Assembly (NCBI GenBank): GCA_963514095.1
Contig: OY741280.1
Location: 5,250,895-5,314,894, forward strand
Origin: Eutrigla gurnardus
Lineage: Eukaryota > Chordata > Actinopteri > Perciformes > Triglidae
DNA: 64,000 bases
Direction of reading: 5' to 3'
The notes under the pieces are model-generated. The model saw only the letters and a program-made list of their open reading frames with translations, was not told the origin of the DNA and searched no databases. The translations under genes were made by a program, and so were the position numbers. Positions 42,741 to 54,133 of the stretch are shown one piece after another. Every line of letters begins with the position of its first letter. The stretch's first letter is position 1.

Positions 42741-45226
42741 TTCAGCTTCCCGGGCGGCAGACTTTCCGGGCAGACAGATCAACAGATGACTCCGGTAAGT
42801 CCAGAGGAGGAGGTCTGTGCATCTACGTGAACGAAGCATGGTGCACGGACACTACTATTACCGAGAGTCATTGCTCCGCTAACCTGGAATACATCATGGT
42901 TAAGTGTAGACCGTTCTATCTGCCCAGAGAATTTACATCTACTGTTGTGACTGCAGCCTACATCCCCCCTGATGCTAATGCTAAGCTAGCTATGAAGGAC
43001 CTTCATACAGCCATTAGCAAACAACAGACTTTACACCCGGAAGCTGCCTTCATTATTGCGGGTGATTTCAATCACTCCAACTTAAAGACAGTACTCCCCA
43101 AATTCCACCAACATGTCTCCTGCCCCACAAGAGGTAACAAGACTTTGGATCATGTTTACACCAACATGACTAATGCTTACAAAGCAGTCCCCCTCCCCCA
43201 TCTTGGACAGTCTGACCACCTCTCATTGTTCCTGTTCCCCAAGTACACCCCCCTCATCAAACGCATCAAACCCACAGTGAGGACAGTCAAGGTGTGGCCT
43301 GTGGAAGCTGACTCTCTGCTCCAACACCAGTTTGAAAACACTGACTGGAGTGAGTTTGCCACCAAGGCTACCCGAGACTCCCATACAGACATCAACTCTT
43401 ACGCCTCCTCAGTTATGGACTTTATCAACTCCACCATCAACAGCATCACCACCCTCAAACAGATCACAACATTCCCGAATCAGAAGCCGTGGATGAATAA
43501 AGAGGTCCGCCTTCTGCTGAAGGCACGCGACACCGCTTTCAGATCAGGTGACGCACAGGCCTACAGCTCATCCAGGGCTGACCTGAAGAGGGGCATCAGG
43601 AAGGCCAAGCACGGCTACAAGCTGAGGCTCGAGGAACACTTCAAGTGCAACTCTGACCCCCGACGCATGTGGCAAGGCATCCAGGCCATCACGGATTACA
43701 AAACCACCAACCCCAGCCCCCCTACCAGTGATGCCTCCCTCCCTGAAGAGCTCAACAGCTTCTATGCTCGATTCGACAGGGACAACCAGGAGGTTGCCAT
43801 CAAGGCTGTGCTCCCTGCGGACCACCAGCCCCTCATCCTCTCCTCCTCTGATGTGTGTGCTGCACTGAGCCGGATTAATGCACGAAAGGCTGCAGGTCCC
43901 GATGGCATACCAGGACGTGTGCTCAGGGCCTGTGCTGGACAGCTGACCGGAGTCATGACCAACATCTTCAACATGTCTCTAGCCCAAGCAGCTGTCCCCT
44001 CGTGTTTCAAGACCACCTCCATCGTGCCGGTGCCTAAACACTCCACTGCAGCGAGTCTCAACGACTACCGCCCTGTTGCACTCACCCCCATCATCATGAA
44101 GTGCTTCGAGCGGCTGGTCCTGGCCCAGCTCAAATCCTGCCTCCCCCCCACACTGGACCCCCTCCAATTCGCCTACCGCCATAACAGGAGCACGGAGGAT
44201 GCCATTTCCACGGCTCTACATCTCGCCCTTTCCCACCTGGACAATAATAACTCCTACGTTAGAATGCTGTTCATCGACTTCAGTTCAGCATTCAACACCA
44301 TCATCCCCTCCAAACTGGTGTCCAAGCTCTGCGACCTGGGAATCAACACCTCCCTGTGCAACTGGATACTAGACTTTCTGACCAACAGACCCCAGTCTGT
44401 TAAACTAAACGGCCACATCTCCTCAACCCTCACCCTGAACACTGGCGTTCCACAGGGCTGTGTGCTGAGCCCCCTCCTCTACTCCCTCTTCACCTTCGAC
44501 TGCACACCTGTACATGGCTCTAACTCCATCATCAAGTTTGCAGACGACACAACGGTGATTGGCCTCATCCACAACAACGACGAGGCGGACTACAGGGAGG
44601 AGGTCCAGCACCTAGCGGCGTGGTGCGCCGACAACAACCTGGCCCTCAACACCAAGAAGACCAAAGAGATCATTGTGGACTACAGGAAGACTAAACCGGA
44701 CACGCACACTCCAGTCCGCATCAACGGGACGGAGGTGGAGCGTGTCTCCAGCTTTAAATTCCTGGGTGTCCACATCTCCGAGGATCTTACTTGGAACCTC
44801 AACACTTCCACTCTGGTCAAGAAGGCTCACCAGCGTCTGTTCTTCCTGAGGAGACTGAAGAAGATCAACCTGTCTCCCCAGATCCTGGTGAACTTCTACC
44901 GTTGCACCATCGAGAGCATCCTCACCAACTGCATCTCAGTGTGGTACGGTAACTGCTCTGTTGCGGACCGGAAATCGCTGCAGAGGGTGGTGAAAACTGC
45001 CCAACGCATCACCGGTTCTTCACTCCCCACCATAGACAATATCCAGTGCAAGCGACGCCTGCGGAAGGCTCATTGCATCACCAAGGACACTTCCCACCCC
45101 AACCACAGACTCTTTACCCTCCTCCCCTCCGGCAGGCGCTTCAGGTCTCTCCGTTCCCGGACCAGCAGGTTCAGGAACAGCTTCTTCCCTGCTGCTATCA
45201 CACTGTTGAACTCTAAACCACGGTGA
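42741..45226 (+). CDS. Rex1-like LINE ORF2: endonuclease and reverse transcriptase
   Basis: Uninterrupted. Endonuclease blocks include 'RGGGLCIYVNEAW', 'IIAGDFNHSN' (about residue 79 counted from the GTG at 42827), 'LDHVYTN' and 'GQSDHLS'. RT blocks are 'KAAGPDGIPGRVL', 'NDYRPVALTPIIMKCFERL', 'LFIDFSSAFN' (about residue 481), 'GVPQGCVLSPLLY', 'KFADDTTVIG' (FADD at about 571-574) and 'FKFLGVHIS'. FADD replaces the usual YADD, which is common in this group. The frame extends upstream of any ATG into truncated endonuclease sequence, so there is no natural start. The protein would nick DNA and copy its own RNA, but this copy lacks its 5' promoter region. Confidence 0.85.
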
Positions 45227-45735
45227 TAGCAGGACTCACTCCACCCATAGCACCCCTATTTATTTAGCTATTTATTCTGACCATAATGTACATTCTTGTT
45301 CACTGGAAATCATATTCATATTAGTATACTCTTAAAGTGTTTCCATTTATTAGTGTATTCATACTGCCTTAACTTAATAAATGTATATATAGTGTATAAT
45401 ACTGACATAGTATATTCATATGTAAATAGTGTAATCATACTCACCCAGCGTACTTAGTGTTATAGTGTATTTTTCATACTGTTTTCTGCCATATTGCACT
45501 CGCACTCATCTAGTGCACCTCCCATACTTGTTCCTAAACTGTATATTTGCACATACTTGTACATACCCCACTGCAATACTCTTATTCTTATTTTTACAGT
45601 GTACATTTGCACATACTCTGCACTTTACTGCTGTTTTGCACTTCTGGATGGATGCTAACTGCATTTCGTTGTCTCTGTACTTGTACACTGCACAATGACA
45701 ATAAAGTTGAATCTCATCTCATCTCTCATCTCAAA
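42741..45735 (+). mobile_element. Rex1-like LINE, 5'-truncated
   Basis: A single plus-strand frame of about 830 codons encodes endonuclease and RT. A 3' UTR of about 500 bp follows, ending 'tgacaataaagttgaatct', and then a (CATCT)n tail at about 45713-45733. The RT belongs to the CR1/L2/Rex1 group, and the C-terminal 'LLPSGRRFRSLRSRTSRFRN' is familiar from fish Rex1/Babar elements. The first part of the endonuclease is absent. That is the usual 5' truncation of target-primed insertion. No clear target duplication was found. Confidence 0.85.
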
Positions 45736-46949
45736 TATCAGATCAAAATGCTTTTCATCTGGATTCAGCTGTTATATTCTGTGGAAAATACACCTGATTC
45801 TTATGGTTTCCCAATGAGCCTCGGCCACAAAAAATCATACACAGATCCCCTGAGCTCCCATGTCGTTCTATTATTAATCCTGTCCTCGGCCTCTCCCTTG
45901 AATGAATAAATTCCTCCTGAAGCAAATTCTTGTTTCACCAGGACGCCTTATGATACGCGTTGCTGCTGTTCCTTTGTGTAGCAGGCTAACTGCAGAGTCC
46001 ACGCCTCATAGTCGATGTTTTTACAGAACAAAGTTAAAAACAAGCCCATCCCCGGCCTCAGGCAGGCGCTTTTATTTTTTATCAGGATGGCACATTTCTC
46101 TGCTGCCGAGAAGTAAAACACAAATAGCGTCACACATTTATCGTCTCAGTTACAGATTATTAGTGTTTTACATCAATATTGCATGAAAAAATATATATTA
46201 TTCTAGAATTGGAAATGAGGTTGGTGCTTGCCTTTTTAAGTTGGATGGTCACACTGGTTATACATATTCATGGGAGCAGTATATGGTTAGTGCAGGGTAC
46301 CTTCAGTATGGGTACTTCCTGCTAAATATATATTCGCCCACAGCTTAGGTGGAGGGAAAACATTCTGAGCATTTACTAACACAGAATATCATGTTATGCA
46401 TTATATCGGCCCCCAAAGCAGAGACGGACACAGGTGTATGGTGCAAAAAAGAGTTAATTTAAGCGCAGAGCAGGTTGAGAGGCTGGAGCTGGCTGGCATG
46501 ATATCATTTTCACCGCAAGGATAGCGAGCACAGGAAACTCAGGAGCCGGCAGCGAGGCACACCAGGACCGGAAAAAATGGCTGGTAAGTCGCAAAAGCAC
46601 TGTGACCATTCCTTTTCACATTCATTCAGCCTATATTCATACATTTCATTAAATTCTACATGTGGTTGTTATTGTAACAGTTATAATTGTGTTCACAAAG
46701 CTGTTCATATTGTTCAGCAAAGGTTCTGCAGCATCTTATGACCAGCAGGTCCCATCACCAGACTGTGAGCCCCATCAATCCCTCTCTGTGATTCTGGGTG
46801 TAATGTTTTGCACTGGGAGCACTATTGTAAAGTGTGAGTTCACCTTGTATGTTCCTCCTCAACCACCGTACCTGACAAAGTTGTTTAGTATGTGAGCGCC
46901 AGATTAAAGCGCTACAGCAACGATATAACATCATCTGGTTCATTAAGCC
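45736..46949. other. No gene recognised
   Basis: Segment 45880-46190 is unique-looking. At 46577 an ATG is followed within seven bases by a donor-like 'gtaagt', but this lies in transposon-like surroundings and is not supported as an exon. Confidence 0.35.
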
Positions 46950-47090
46950 ACAGTGCTTTACAATGGTTGCTGTGTTTCCTTTCTTTTTGGAGGAGGAGCT
47001 TGACCTCCTCATAGGCCTCCATCAAAAGCTGTCGCTCAATTTGTGAGAATACGCCGCACACTTCATCGTCGTCGTCATGGTTAATCTGGG
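46950..47090 (-). pseudogene. Myb/SANT-like transposon protein remnant
   Basis: On the minus strand one frame reads 'VCGVFSQIERQLLMEAYEEV' and a neighbouring frame continues 'SSSKKKGNTATIVKH'. 'ERQLLMEAYEEVK' followed by 'KGNTATIVK' is the usual first helix and linker of the Myb/SANT-like domain in fish transposon accessory proteins. A frameshift lies between them and the third helix is not recognisable. It lies just beside the Harbinger-like start at 47498, in opposite orientation, as in two-gene Harbinger elements. Confidence 0.5.
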
Positions 47091-47221
47091 ATCTGCATCA
47101 GTGAATCAACTACATTTTGTCTGAAGAAGGGAAGAAAGCTGCTTTGTATTTTGTTGGTAAGTCAGAAACTAATTGTAGATTTGGGTTAAGGCATTCTGTG
47201 AGAAGAGCTAGTTGTAATATT

Positions 47222-48060
47222 TAGGCCCCATTCACACAGAAATGTTTTTTGTGCGTTAACACAGAAGTCTTGTGCGTTTCGGCCTGCCGTCCACATGAAT
47301 CCGGCATTTTCGTTGCCTGAAAATGCAATTTTTTGAAACCAGCTCTCAGGGTGAAAAAGAAAAAAACGGCACCCCTCCGTTTCGTGTTCGTTTTCATGTA
47401 GACGGCAAAAACGAATATGATGACGTCATCGGCCCGCCCCTCGACTTTCAACCCTCGAGCCTGACTTCTTCGCCCGCGACGTCTCGTAACAACAACAATG
47501 GCGGCCTCCGTGCTCGTAGCAGATATTCTGCTTGTCTGTACGACGGCGTATCAGGGCCACTGTATGTAAAAAAAAAAACGGAGCCGAGAGAGGGGTGCAA
47601 TATTCTGGGAAAAAAGTTGCAGATATGCTACTTTTTTAGGATGCTAACAAACAACTGCTAGCTAACTTCCCATGAATGTAGGCATTTATTTTTCTAATTA
47701 ATCCATCCCAACGTGTGACAACGTCTCGTCACGGTCCTTAGGGTGACGGCTGTTGATGCTTATTGTTGGTTTTATTTATAAGGGACAAATTGTCATCTTA
47801 TGGGTGTTTATTGATCGGGTGATCGGGCGGAAATCAGCTGTAGCTTTCACGTGTTGTCATAGTAACGGCCGCCAGCTCTGTCTCTTCTTCTGCGTTTTTG
47901 GTGTATTTTTTTAGCAGAAACAGCGCCACATAAGGGCCTGGAATATGTACTACAGCGCGCTGAGTCGATTTCAGTGGATTCGTCTGGATGCAGATTTTCT
48001 TGAAATGAAGCCAAGGAAAAGCTGAGAAAAAAAGTTTGTTTTGCTTTGTGTTGACGGCCT
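47222..48060. mobile_element. Degenerate TIR element with vestigial ORF start
   Basis: The left edge 'aggccccattcacacagaaa' with 'cgtttcggcctgccgtccac' is a typical terminal repeat style of fish DNA transposons. A weak inverted counterpart, 'cagtggattcgtctggatgc', lies at about 47970. At 47498-47569 the sequence 'acaacaacaatgg' opens 'MAASVLVADILLVCTTAYQG', then stops after three more residues. This resembles the N-terminus of Harbinger-type transposases. A poly-A run at 47568-47580 interrupts it. Confidence 0.4.
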
Positions 48061-48306
48061 TTTAGTCTTGTCTATATACCTTGTTGTGTAAATTATTGTG
48101 AAGCTGTTCATACTGAGTGGGCAATTACCTAGTTTCAGCCATCTCAGCTGGAGTCAATAGACTTGATTGGAGGGAGGGGCTAAACTTGCATGAGGTAAAT
48201 TAAGCACTTAAGAGCTTGTCACTACAGCGTCAGGACAGCCGAACGAAGACTGTCGAACAAAGACAAGGGAGTCTAGACAGTTAAACAAAGACAAGGGAGC
48301 CGATCC

Positions 48307-48620
48307 GTGGGAGACAGATCATTGTTGCGAGCGTCAGAGAGAAAATGGAAGAAATCAGGCCAGCACGAGGACCTTGCTCACTACCACCACCTCCTCTCTG
48401 ACTTCACCTCAACTGTTTCGGCAGCTAAATCTGCCTTCTACTTGGCAAAGATCAACTCTTCCGCCTCCAACCCCAGGAAACTCTTCTCCATGTTCTCCTC
48501 CCTCCTTCCCCTCCTTCCTCACTCACTGCTGATGACTTTGCAACTTACTTTACCAGCAGGTCTTCAATCTACCCAAATTCTCCCATGTGACCTCCCTCCT
48601 CCGTGACCTCCACTGGCTCT
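48307..48620 (+). mobile_element. Internally deleted L2 LINE fragment
   Basis: 48318-48554 matches 6643-6890 of the L2 at 5625-8627, and 48555-48620 matches about 8185-8235. About 1.3 kb covering the RT fingers, palm and thumb is therefore missing between adjacent bases. The frame gives 'LLRASERKWKKSGQHEDLAH' and then runs out. Upstream, 48236-48300 holds two near-repeats of 'aacaaagacaagggag'. The piece cannot encode RT. Confidence 0.8.
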
Positions 48621-48842
48621 AGTCAGCTGGATATGTTGAACCCAGCTTAGTCATTTATCCTGGATATCTGAATTCTGCTTTTGTGCAATATCCCCCCGGC
48701 AACTTTCGGCAAAATACACCTGATAAAATCTCAGATTAGCAGGAAGTTGAGCCTGAGAATCATTGAAGAAGGTGCATAAAGATACAACATGGAAACATTT
48801 ATGCACACCATAAACTGTGATATTGAGATTGTATTTCAAAGA

Positions 48843-49646
48843 CCGGGGGTGCAGTTGAATAGTCTATTTTGCCAAGGAAGGTTCCTAACTGAAGAAGTGA
48901 CCCGGAAGTAAACAAGTGGCCGCCATGATAAGAGCCGTTCGGATTCTCTAAATGCAAAGGAAAGGAGCTCCAATGCTTCCTTTCAGAGCTCCTTTAGCAT
49001 AGGATGCAACGGACCTTCCTATGCGATAGGAAAGGAGATTACGCCGACCCACAATTTTTTGCGAGAGCAACATTTAAAGTGCCGCATACCTTGGCCGTTA
49101 ATGAAAACAAACAATATGCCTATTTGCATATTTAGCAATGACTTTCATGCAGACATAGAAATTGGAATAGTGATAATAAATGTGTGTGGACAGTGATAAT
49201 AATTGAATGTTTTTTTTTTATTTATTTCAATCATGTTACAAATGTTTGACAAAAACGAAACTAAAACCACAAATGAAAAGTAAATAAAACAACAGTCAAA
49301 CAGAAAGGAGGAGCTGCTGGACCTGAAGCCGGTCAGTGAACGAGCTGTTTATAAAACCAACATGTGGAGAAGTGGACGATGCGCTTTTTGTAGTCCATTA
49401 TTGTAGTTTATCCAGCGCAGACGCACGTCAATCGCCGGTGCCGATCATCAGCTGTCAATCATCAGCGGCCGTGTTATAATGACGTAGATAGTGAAAGTCT
49501 GGTCGGATTCTCTGAGCACCGCGGTCGACTATTCCTAAGTCCTTTTGCGTTCTCCTATCGCCTTTCCTTAACCCCGTGACGTTTTCCCCAGAGGTCAAGG
49601 AATAGGAGATAGGACCTTATTTTTTGACTATTCGACTGCACCCAGT
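48843..49646. mobile_element. TIR DNA transposon, possibly hAT
   Basis: The left end 'ccgggggtgcagttgaatag' is mirrored by the right end, which on the other strand reads 'cactgggtgcagtcgaatag'. The next 80 bp on each side contain related 'tcctatctcctattcctt' and 'aggaaaggag' blocks. No transposase is visible. The length is about 800 bp. Target duplication is unclear. Confidence 0.6.
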
Positions 49647-50136
49647 GTTTTCTTAAATCAATCAAAATATCATAAACTAACTCAAAATAGCTACCTCAAT
49701 CGCTCTCAACATGACTCCATGCACCCTGGTTGCATTCTTAAAAGTTATTTCCTTATAACAAGTTAAGAAAATGTCAGGGACATAAAAAATATTTCTCAAA
49801 TGATTTCTAGGATTGAATCTGTGCATAAAGGTACATCTTAGAAAAAGAATAAACTGAGATGATGCACTACAATTAAGAATGATTATATCAGAAACTACAT
49901 GACAAAATCTACTTTTTCATAATACTTTTATCAAGAATGTTATCTTGCCCAACCATTCAAACAGCTTTGTTATAGTGTACGGCATAATAATACATAGAAT
50001 CTCTACAATAAATAGGTGAAATCTAAAAAATAATTTGGGATTTGGGAGGGTTTCTGCAGCGGCGACAGGACACCAGAGGGTGGCAGCACTGTGCTACAGA
50101 GGCACCGATTACAGAATCCATGCTGGTTTCCGTGGT
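49647..50136. other. No gene recognised
   Basis: AT-rich, no supported feature. Confidence 0.45.
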
Positions 50137-50141
50137 GTGTG

Positions 50142-50192
<51 letters not shown>
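50137..50192. repeat. (GT)n microsatellite
   Basis: Followed by two (CA)n runs at 50350-50382 and 50470-50500, the opposite strand phase. Facing arrays of this kind could pair with one another. Confidence 0.95.
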
Positions 50193-50534
50193 AAGAGAGA
50201 GAATGAGAATGAGAAAGAGAGCGAGACTATAGCAATAAGATCATTTGCTTTTCCATCACATCCAACTTTCTCCCAGCTGCACTCTCACACTAAAGCCCTC
50301 CTAAAGCCCATTGATTCCTTACAGGTAGACAATCTGCTCCCATGTTTGACACACACACACACACACATACACACACACACACCGTGCCAGTGTGTGTGAC
50401 TCTTTACACTCTGACACGTTCACATCTCTGCACCGCGGCAACAAACTGACACCAGCACACGACCACAATACACACACACACACACACAAACACACACACC
50501 TTCCTCACCCCATCAGCCACCTTCACTCTAACAG

Positions 50535-50599
50535 ATGGGATGATGGGACGGGGCCGGCGCCAGATTTCGTCTCCCGAGCTGATGCCTGACAATCTGAAG
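50535..50599 (+). other. Candidate 65-bp host exon, unidentified
   Basis: The upstream sequence has a branch-like 'ctctaac' and pyrimidines ending 'cactctaacag'. Downstream 'aag' is followed by 'gtgagg', a good splice donor. One frame reads 'GMMGRGRRQISSPELMPDNL' plus Lys without stops. The segment is GC-rich compared with its flanks and not part of any repeat I see. The strong border signals and codon-like composition make it the best host-exon candidate in the window, but I do not recognise the protein and 65 bp is short. Confidence 0.35.
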
Positions 50600-51175
50600 G
50601 TGAGGAAGGGATGACAGAGAAGCAGATGACGGTGTAACGTCAGGAAGAGAGAGGAGGAGGAGTTCGTTAAAAGACAACAACTACTGGCTTGTAGTTTGCT
50701 GTTGCTTCCCAGAGAGAAACTCAGGGAAGGTGGCGGCGTCTTTGTGGTGCTCTTCTCCGAAGGTGAGGAGATTCATTAGACGTGCATTTGTCCACCAACC
50801 AGTTACTCCACGTCCCCGAAGCTAAAACATACCATTTGAAAACACTTGGGCAAGAACAAATCACTCCTTTGTGTTCAGGAGTAGAATGGAGTCATTGTTG
50901 CCCCTCCAGCCTTTAGGGGCAGTCATGAGTCTGTTACGGGTTGGCACACAGCCAGTTCTGTTCAGGGGGGTATTTGCAAAACTAGACCTTCACTAACACA
51001 TGTTTATATTAGCACAGAAGGTTACTGAAAGCACTAAAGGAAGAACAAATTACGTCTTTTCAGCACCACACAAATGATTGAGACCTTCTCTGGACACTTC
51101 AGACTGTTTCGTAATCTTTTACGTCATTCAAATTCAAAGGGGATTGTCACCCTTTTGTACTTGATCATCTCAATT
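50600..51175. other. No gene recognised
   Basis: No supported feature. Confidence 0.45.
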
Positions 51176-51190
51176 CAGTCTTCAGACCAT

Positions 51191-51541
51191 CCATCCATCC
51201 ATTGTCTACCGCTTATCCTGTATTCAGGGTCGCAGGGGCTGGAGCCGATCCCAGCTGTCATTGGGCGAAGGCAGGGTTCACCCTGGACAGGACGCCAGTC
51301 TATTGCAGGGCCGACATGTAGAGACAAACAACCATTCACGCTCACATTCACACCTACGGGCAATTTAGAGTCATCAATGAACCTATCCCCATCCTGCATG
51401 TCTTTGGACTGTGGGAGGAAGCCGGAGAACCCGGAGAGAACCCACGCTTACACGGGGAGAACATGCAAACCCCACACAGAAGGAACCCGCGACCCTCTTG
51501 CTGTGAGGCGACAGTGCTACCCACTACACCACTGTGCAGCC
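51191..51541 (-). mobile_element. tRNA-derived SINE, full length, 15-bp target duplication
   Basis: On the minus strand it starts 'gctgcacagtggtgtagtgg' (A-box-like) with 'gggtcgcgggttcc' (B-box-like). It runs through the body 'cctcccacagtccaaagaca' and 'aatgtgagcgtgaatggttg', and ends 'aggataagcggtagacaatg' plus a GGATGG-type tail. The 15-bp sequence 'cagtcttcagaccat' is perfectly duplicated at 51176-51190 and 51542-51556. That marks insertion by LINE-type target-primed reverse transcription. The tail resembles RTE/Rex3-type 3' ends, suggesting the likely helper. Confidence 0.9.
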
Positions 51542-51556
51542 CAGTCTTCAGACCAT

Positions 51557-52337
51557 TGTTTAGGTATTTTCTGAGAGATTTTCAGGCTGTCTCAAAATGA
51601 TTGCATGCATCTTATTAAAAAACAGGACCAATTACATTACACCCTACATTAACGTTGCAACATATCACAAAATATGAACGGCAAGAGCCATTTTACAAAA
51701 ATATAGGAGAAGTAGGGCATTGGAATGACAAGCGAATTTGCGAGCTGAAGCTAAATTAATTATTGATAAGGGTTAGGATACTTTTTTATTAGGAGGGGTA
51801 TTTCAGGGAGTTTTTCCTTTTCTGACAGAGGGTCCTGGGACACAGGATGTTGTATACTGTACAGACTGTAAAGCCCTCTGAGGCAAATTTGTAATTTGGG
51901 GCTTAAAGGTGCTATTGACAACATTGATACCATCCAGCCACTAGATGTCGCACTCGCACTCCCCCCTTCCGTTGCGTTCACGTCACAACACAGCTGTTGC
52001 TTGAAGCGCATGCGCCCTCAATGGGTTTACAGTGTTCGTGTTAGCTAAAAGCTAGCTTTAACGCTATCTTACCAGTCAAAAAGGAAAGTGCACCTCGCCG
52101 TGGCTTTTCAGTCCTTGAAACTCCTTCAGCTGATTCTAACGATCAAACGCTGAACCGACTTTCACTCTGGTCTCCTCCTTTTGTCACTTAGCACTTGGTA
52201 CTGGTACCGAAATGCCGCCCGCTTTCCGTTTTTTCACACTAACTGGCAACCCCAAACAGTCTTGTCCCCTGACTACAGAGATACCATGTGATACCAACAT
52301 TGTTATTCTATTGGCTCACAAGCCTTGTGAGAAGCCG
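51557..52337. other. No gene recognised
   Basis: No bounded element; moderately CpG-rich around 51950-52250. Confidence 0.4.
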
Positions 52338-53181
52338 CAGCCCACGGACGTAATTTAGGGGGGGGGGGGGGACACAGGGGACATGTCCCCTGCACTTTTA
52401 CCGTCCAAAAACAATGTTACGCTATAGTAAACAGAGACGCGTCAAGCACTAGGACCAAGTGGAAAACGGCCGCTCAAACTGAAGCCTGTTTCCCTTAGTC
52501 TAGACCGCCCACAAGCTACTCGATTGGCTCTGCCGTTTCTTGTGTGATTGGCCGCCCCCGCTGTCACTCCATCTTGCACACCGACGGTCTGCTAGTCTGC
52601 GGTCAGGAGTCCTACAGGAGTCCGCTACTATGCATTGGGAGTTTGTTCTGCCTGGTTCACGTCTGCTAGTAGGATTGTAATATCAGAGGTTTCATTTACA
52701 TTAACGTTTGAATCTGTGTCCATGTGCGTATGTGCGCGCGTGCGTGCGTGTTTGGTAATAAGACGTAGCCAGGATGTCTAAAAAAAGAAAAGTGGACATA
52801 AGAGACTTCTTTAGAAGTCAAAGTCTAAGTTACTCACAGAAATGCGTTACACCCATCCTGCAACACCTTCACTGGCTCCCAATAAAGCAGCATATCCACT
52901 TCAAGATCCTCCTCATCATCTACAAAGCTCTCAATAATCTGATCAATAAAATGTATTATTATTATTGTTGTTATTATTACTATTGGATTAGAATTCGGTG
53001 ATAATGTTTTGCTACATGATTTACAACCAGTCAAACCAAAAAAGGGAACAGTAAACTTAAAAGTAGCAATAGAAAACTAGAAGAACTACTAGAAAACACA
53101 GTGAACTGAAAGAGTCAGAGTTTTATTAAAAATACTTGTGTCCCCCCCACTTCTGAAATCAAAATTTCGTCCTTGCCGCAG
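52338..53181 (+). mobile_element. Non-autonomous hAT element with LINE insertion
   Basis: The left end 'cagcccacggacgtaattta' followed by a long G-run is mirrored by the right end, which on the other strand reads 'ctgcggcaaggacgaaattt'. Near both ends are 'ggggacatgtccc' and 'tgtcccccccac'. An ATG at 52774 gives 'MSKKRKVDIRDFFRSQ', the typical N-terminus of hAT transposases with a zinc-finger BED/TTF head. An L2-like C-terminal fragment interrupts it after about 20 codons. No DDE or dimerisation domain remains. Confidence 0.65.
52835..52990 (+). pseudogene. L2/CR1-type LINE C-terminal fragment
   Basis: The frame 'VTPILQHLHWLPIKQHIHFK' followed by 'ILLIIYKALNN' is the conserved C-terminus of L2/CR1 RT proteins ('LHWLPI...FKILLLTYKAL'). 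It is followed by a (TTATTA)-rich stretch that may be its tail. It is out of context inside the hAT element. Confidence 0.65.
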
Positions 53182-53521
53182 CCACACGTCACACATCTAC
53201 ACAGAAGTAAACAAAACTTGATTACAGAAGGACAACATTTTTTTAAATTATTATTTCACAATCAAAAAATGTTTTTCACGAAAAGTGATACTTTTGATTC
53301 TGCACCTTTCTAAAAGCTCTGTGGATGTATTATTATTCTTTTCTTAATTATTTGACAAGTTGTAAGTTGGGAGTGAGAAGAGTTGCAGGTCACCATTACT
53401 CTACTGTCTTTCAGGGTTGGTAGTAACACGTTACAAAAGTAATGTAATGACTGTAATACATATACTTTTAGCTGTAACACGGTAATGTAAGGCATTACAA
53501 AAAAAAATTGGGTAACACATG

Positions 53522-54133
53522 TGTTATGTCCCAGTCTAGGGGTCTAGGACACAACACGAAAAGGCCCCCATCTTCCCCAAGTCCCAAGTGACCACAAACA
53601 CAATATTATGAGAATAATAAGAAAATGATTTATTTACAAACTCAAGATGATGACACACAAATAACTATATGCTTCAGGGTGGACCAAGGCCAAAACAACA
53701 AACGTAACGGTTCCTATCTGGGGAGTAAATCTTACCTAATAAACTGAGGAAAACAGAAATAACACAAAACTTACCTCCCTAACTAAATAAACAGGAGAAA
53801 ACGCTGTTAACAAAACTGGCAGTCCACCCTTACTACTCGAAAGAAACCAAAACTACTCAAACCAACAAAAGACTACGCAACAACAAAACTGATACAAAAG
53901 TGTGGCCGGTTGGGAGAGGAGGAGGATGAGGAAATGCCTGCTGCCCCCGGCGTCCGCCATCTTGGCTCTTTAAATATCAGCTGGTCTTGAGAGCCAGCCA
54001 ATCGAGTGCAACGCCTGGAACCACTCCACCAATCAGGACACGGGCACGGCACACACCTATTTGCATACGAGATCAGGGAAAAACACAGCAAGCACAGGGC
54101 ACAAACACTCACGAAATGACTACAGTCATAACA
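53522..54133 (-). repeat. Solo LTR inside the hAT element
   Basis: Starts 'tgttatgtcccagtctaggg' and ends 'gactacagtcataaca', so the ends are inverted TGTTATG/CATAACA with TG...CA borders. On the minus strand it holds a 'tatttaaagagcc' promoter-like box and 'aaataaatcattttc' as a poly(A) signal, in the right order for an LTR. Flanks 'catg' and 'aatg' may be a 4-bp duplication with one mismatch. No internal retrotransposon sequence remains, as expected from recombination between two LTRs. Confidence 0.75.

Noticed and set aside
46577..46589. ATG immediately followed by a donor-like 'gtaagt', as in a tiny first exon
   Set aside because: No promoter, acceptor or continuation was found, and the area looks transposon-derived. 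The motif is short enough to occur by chance.
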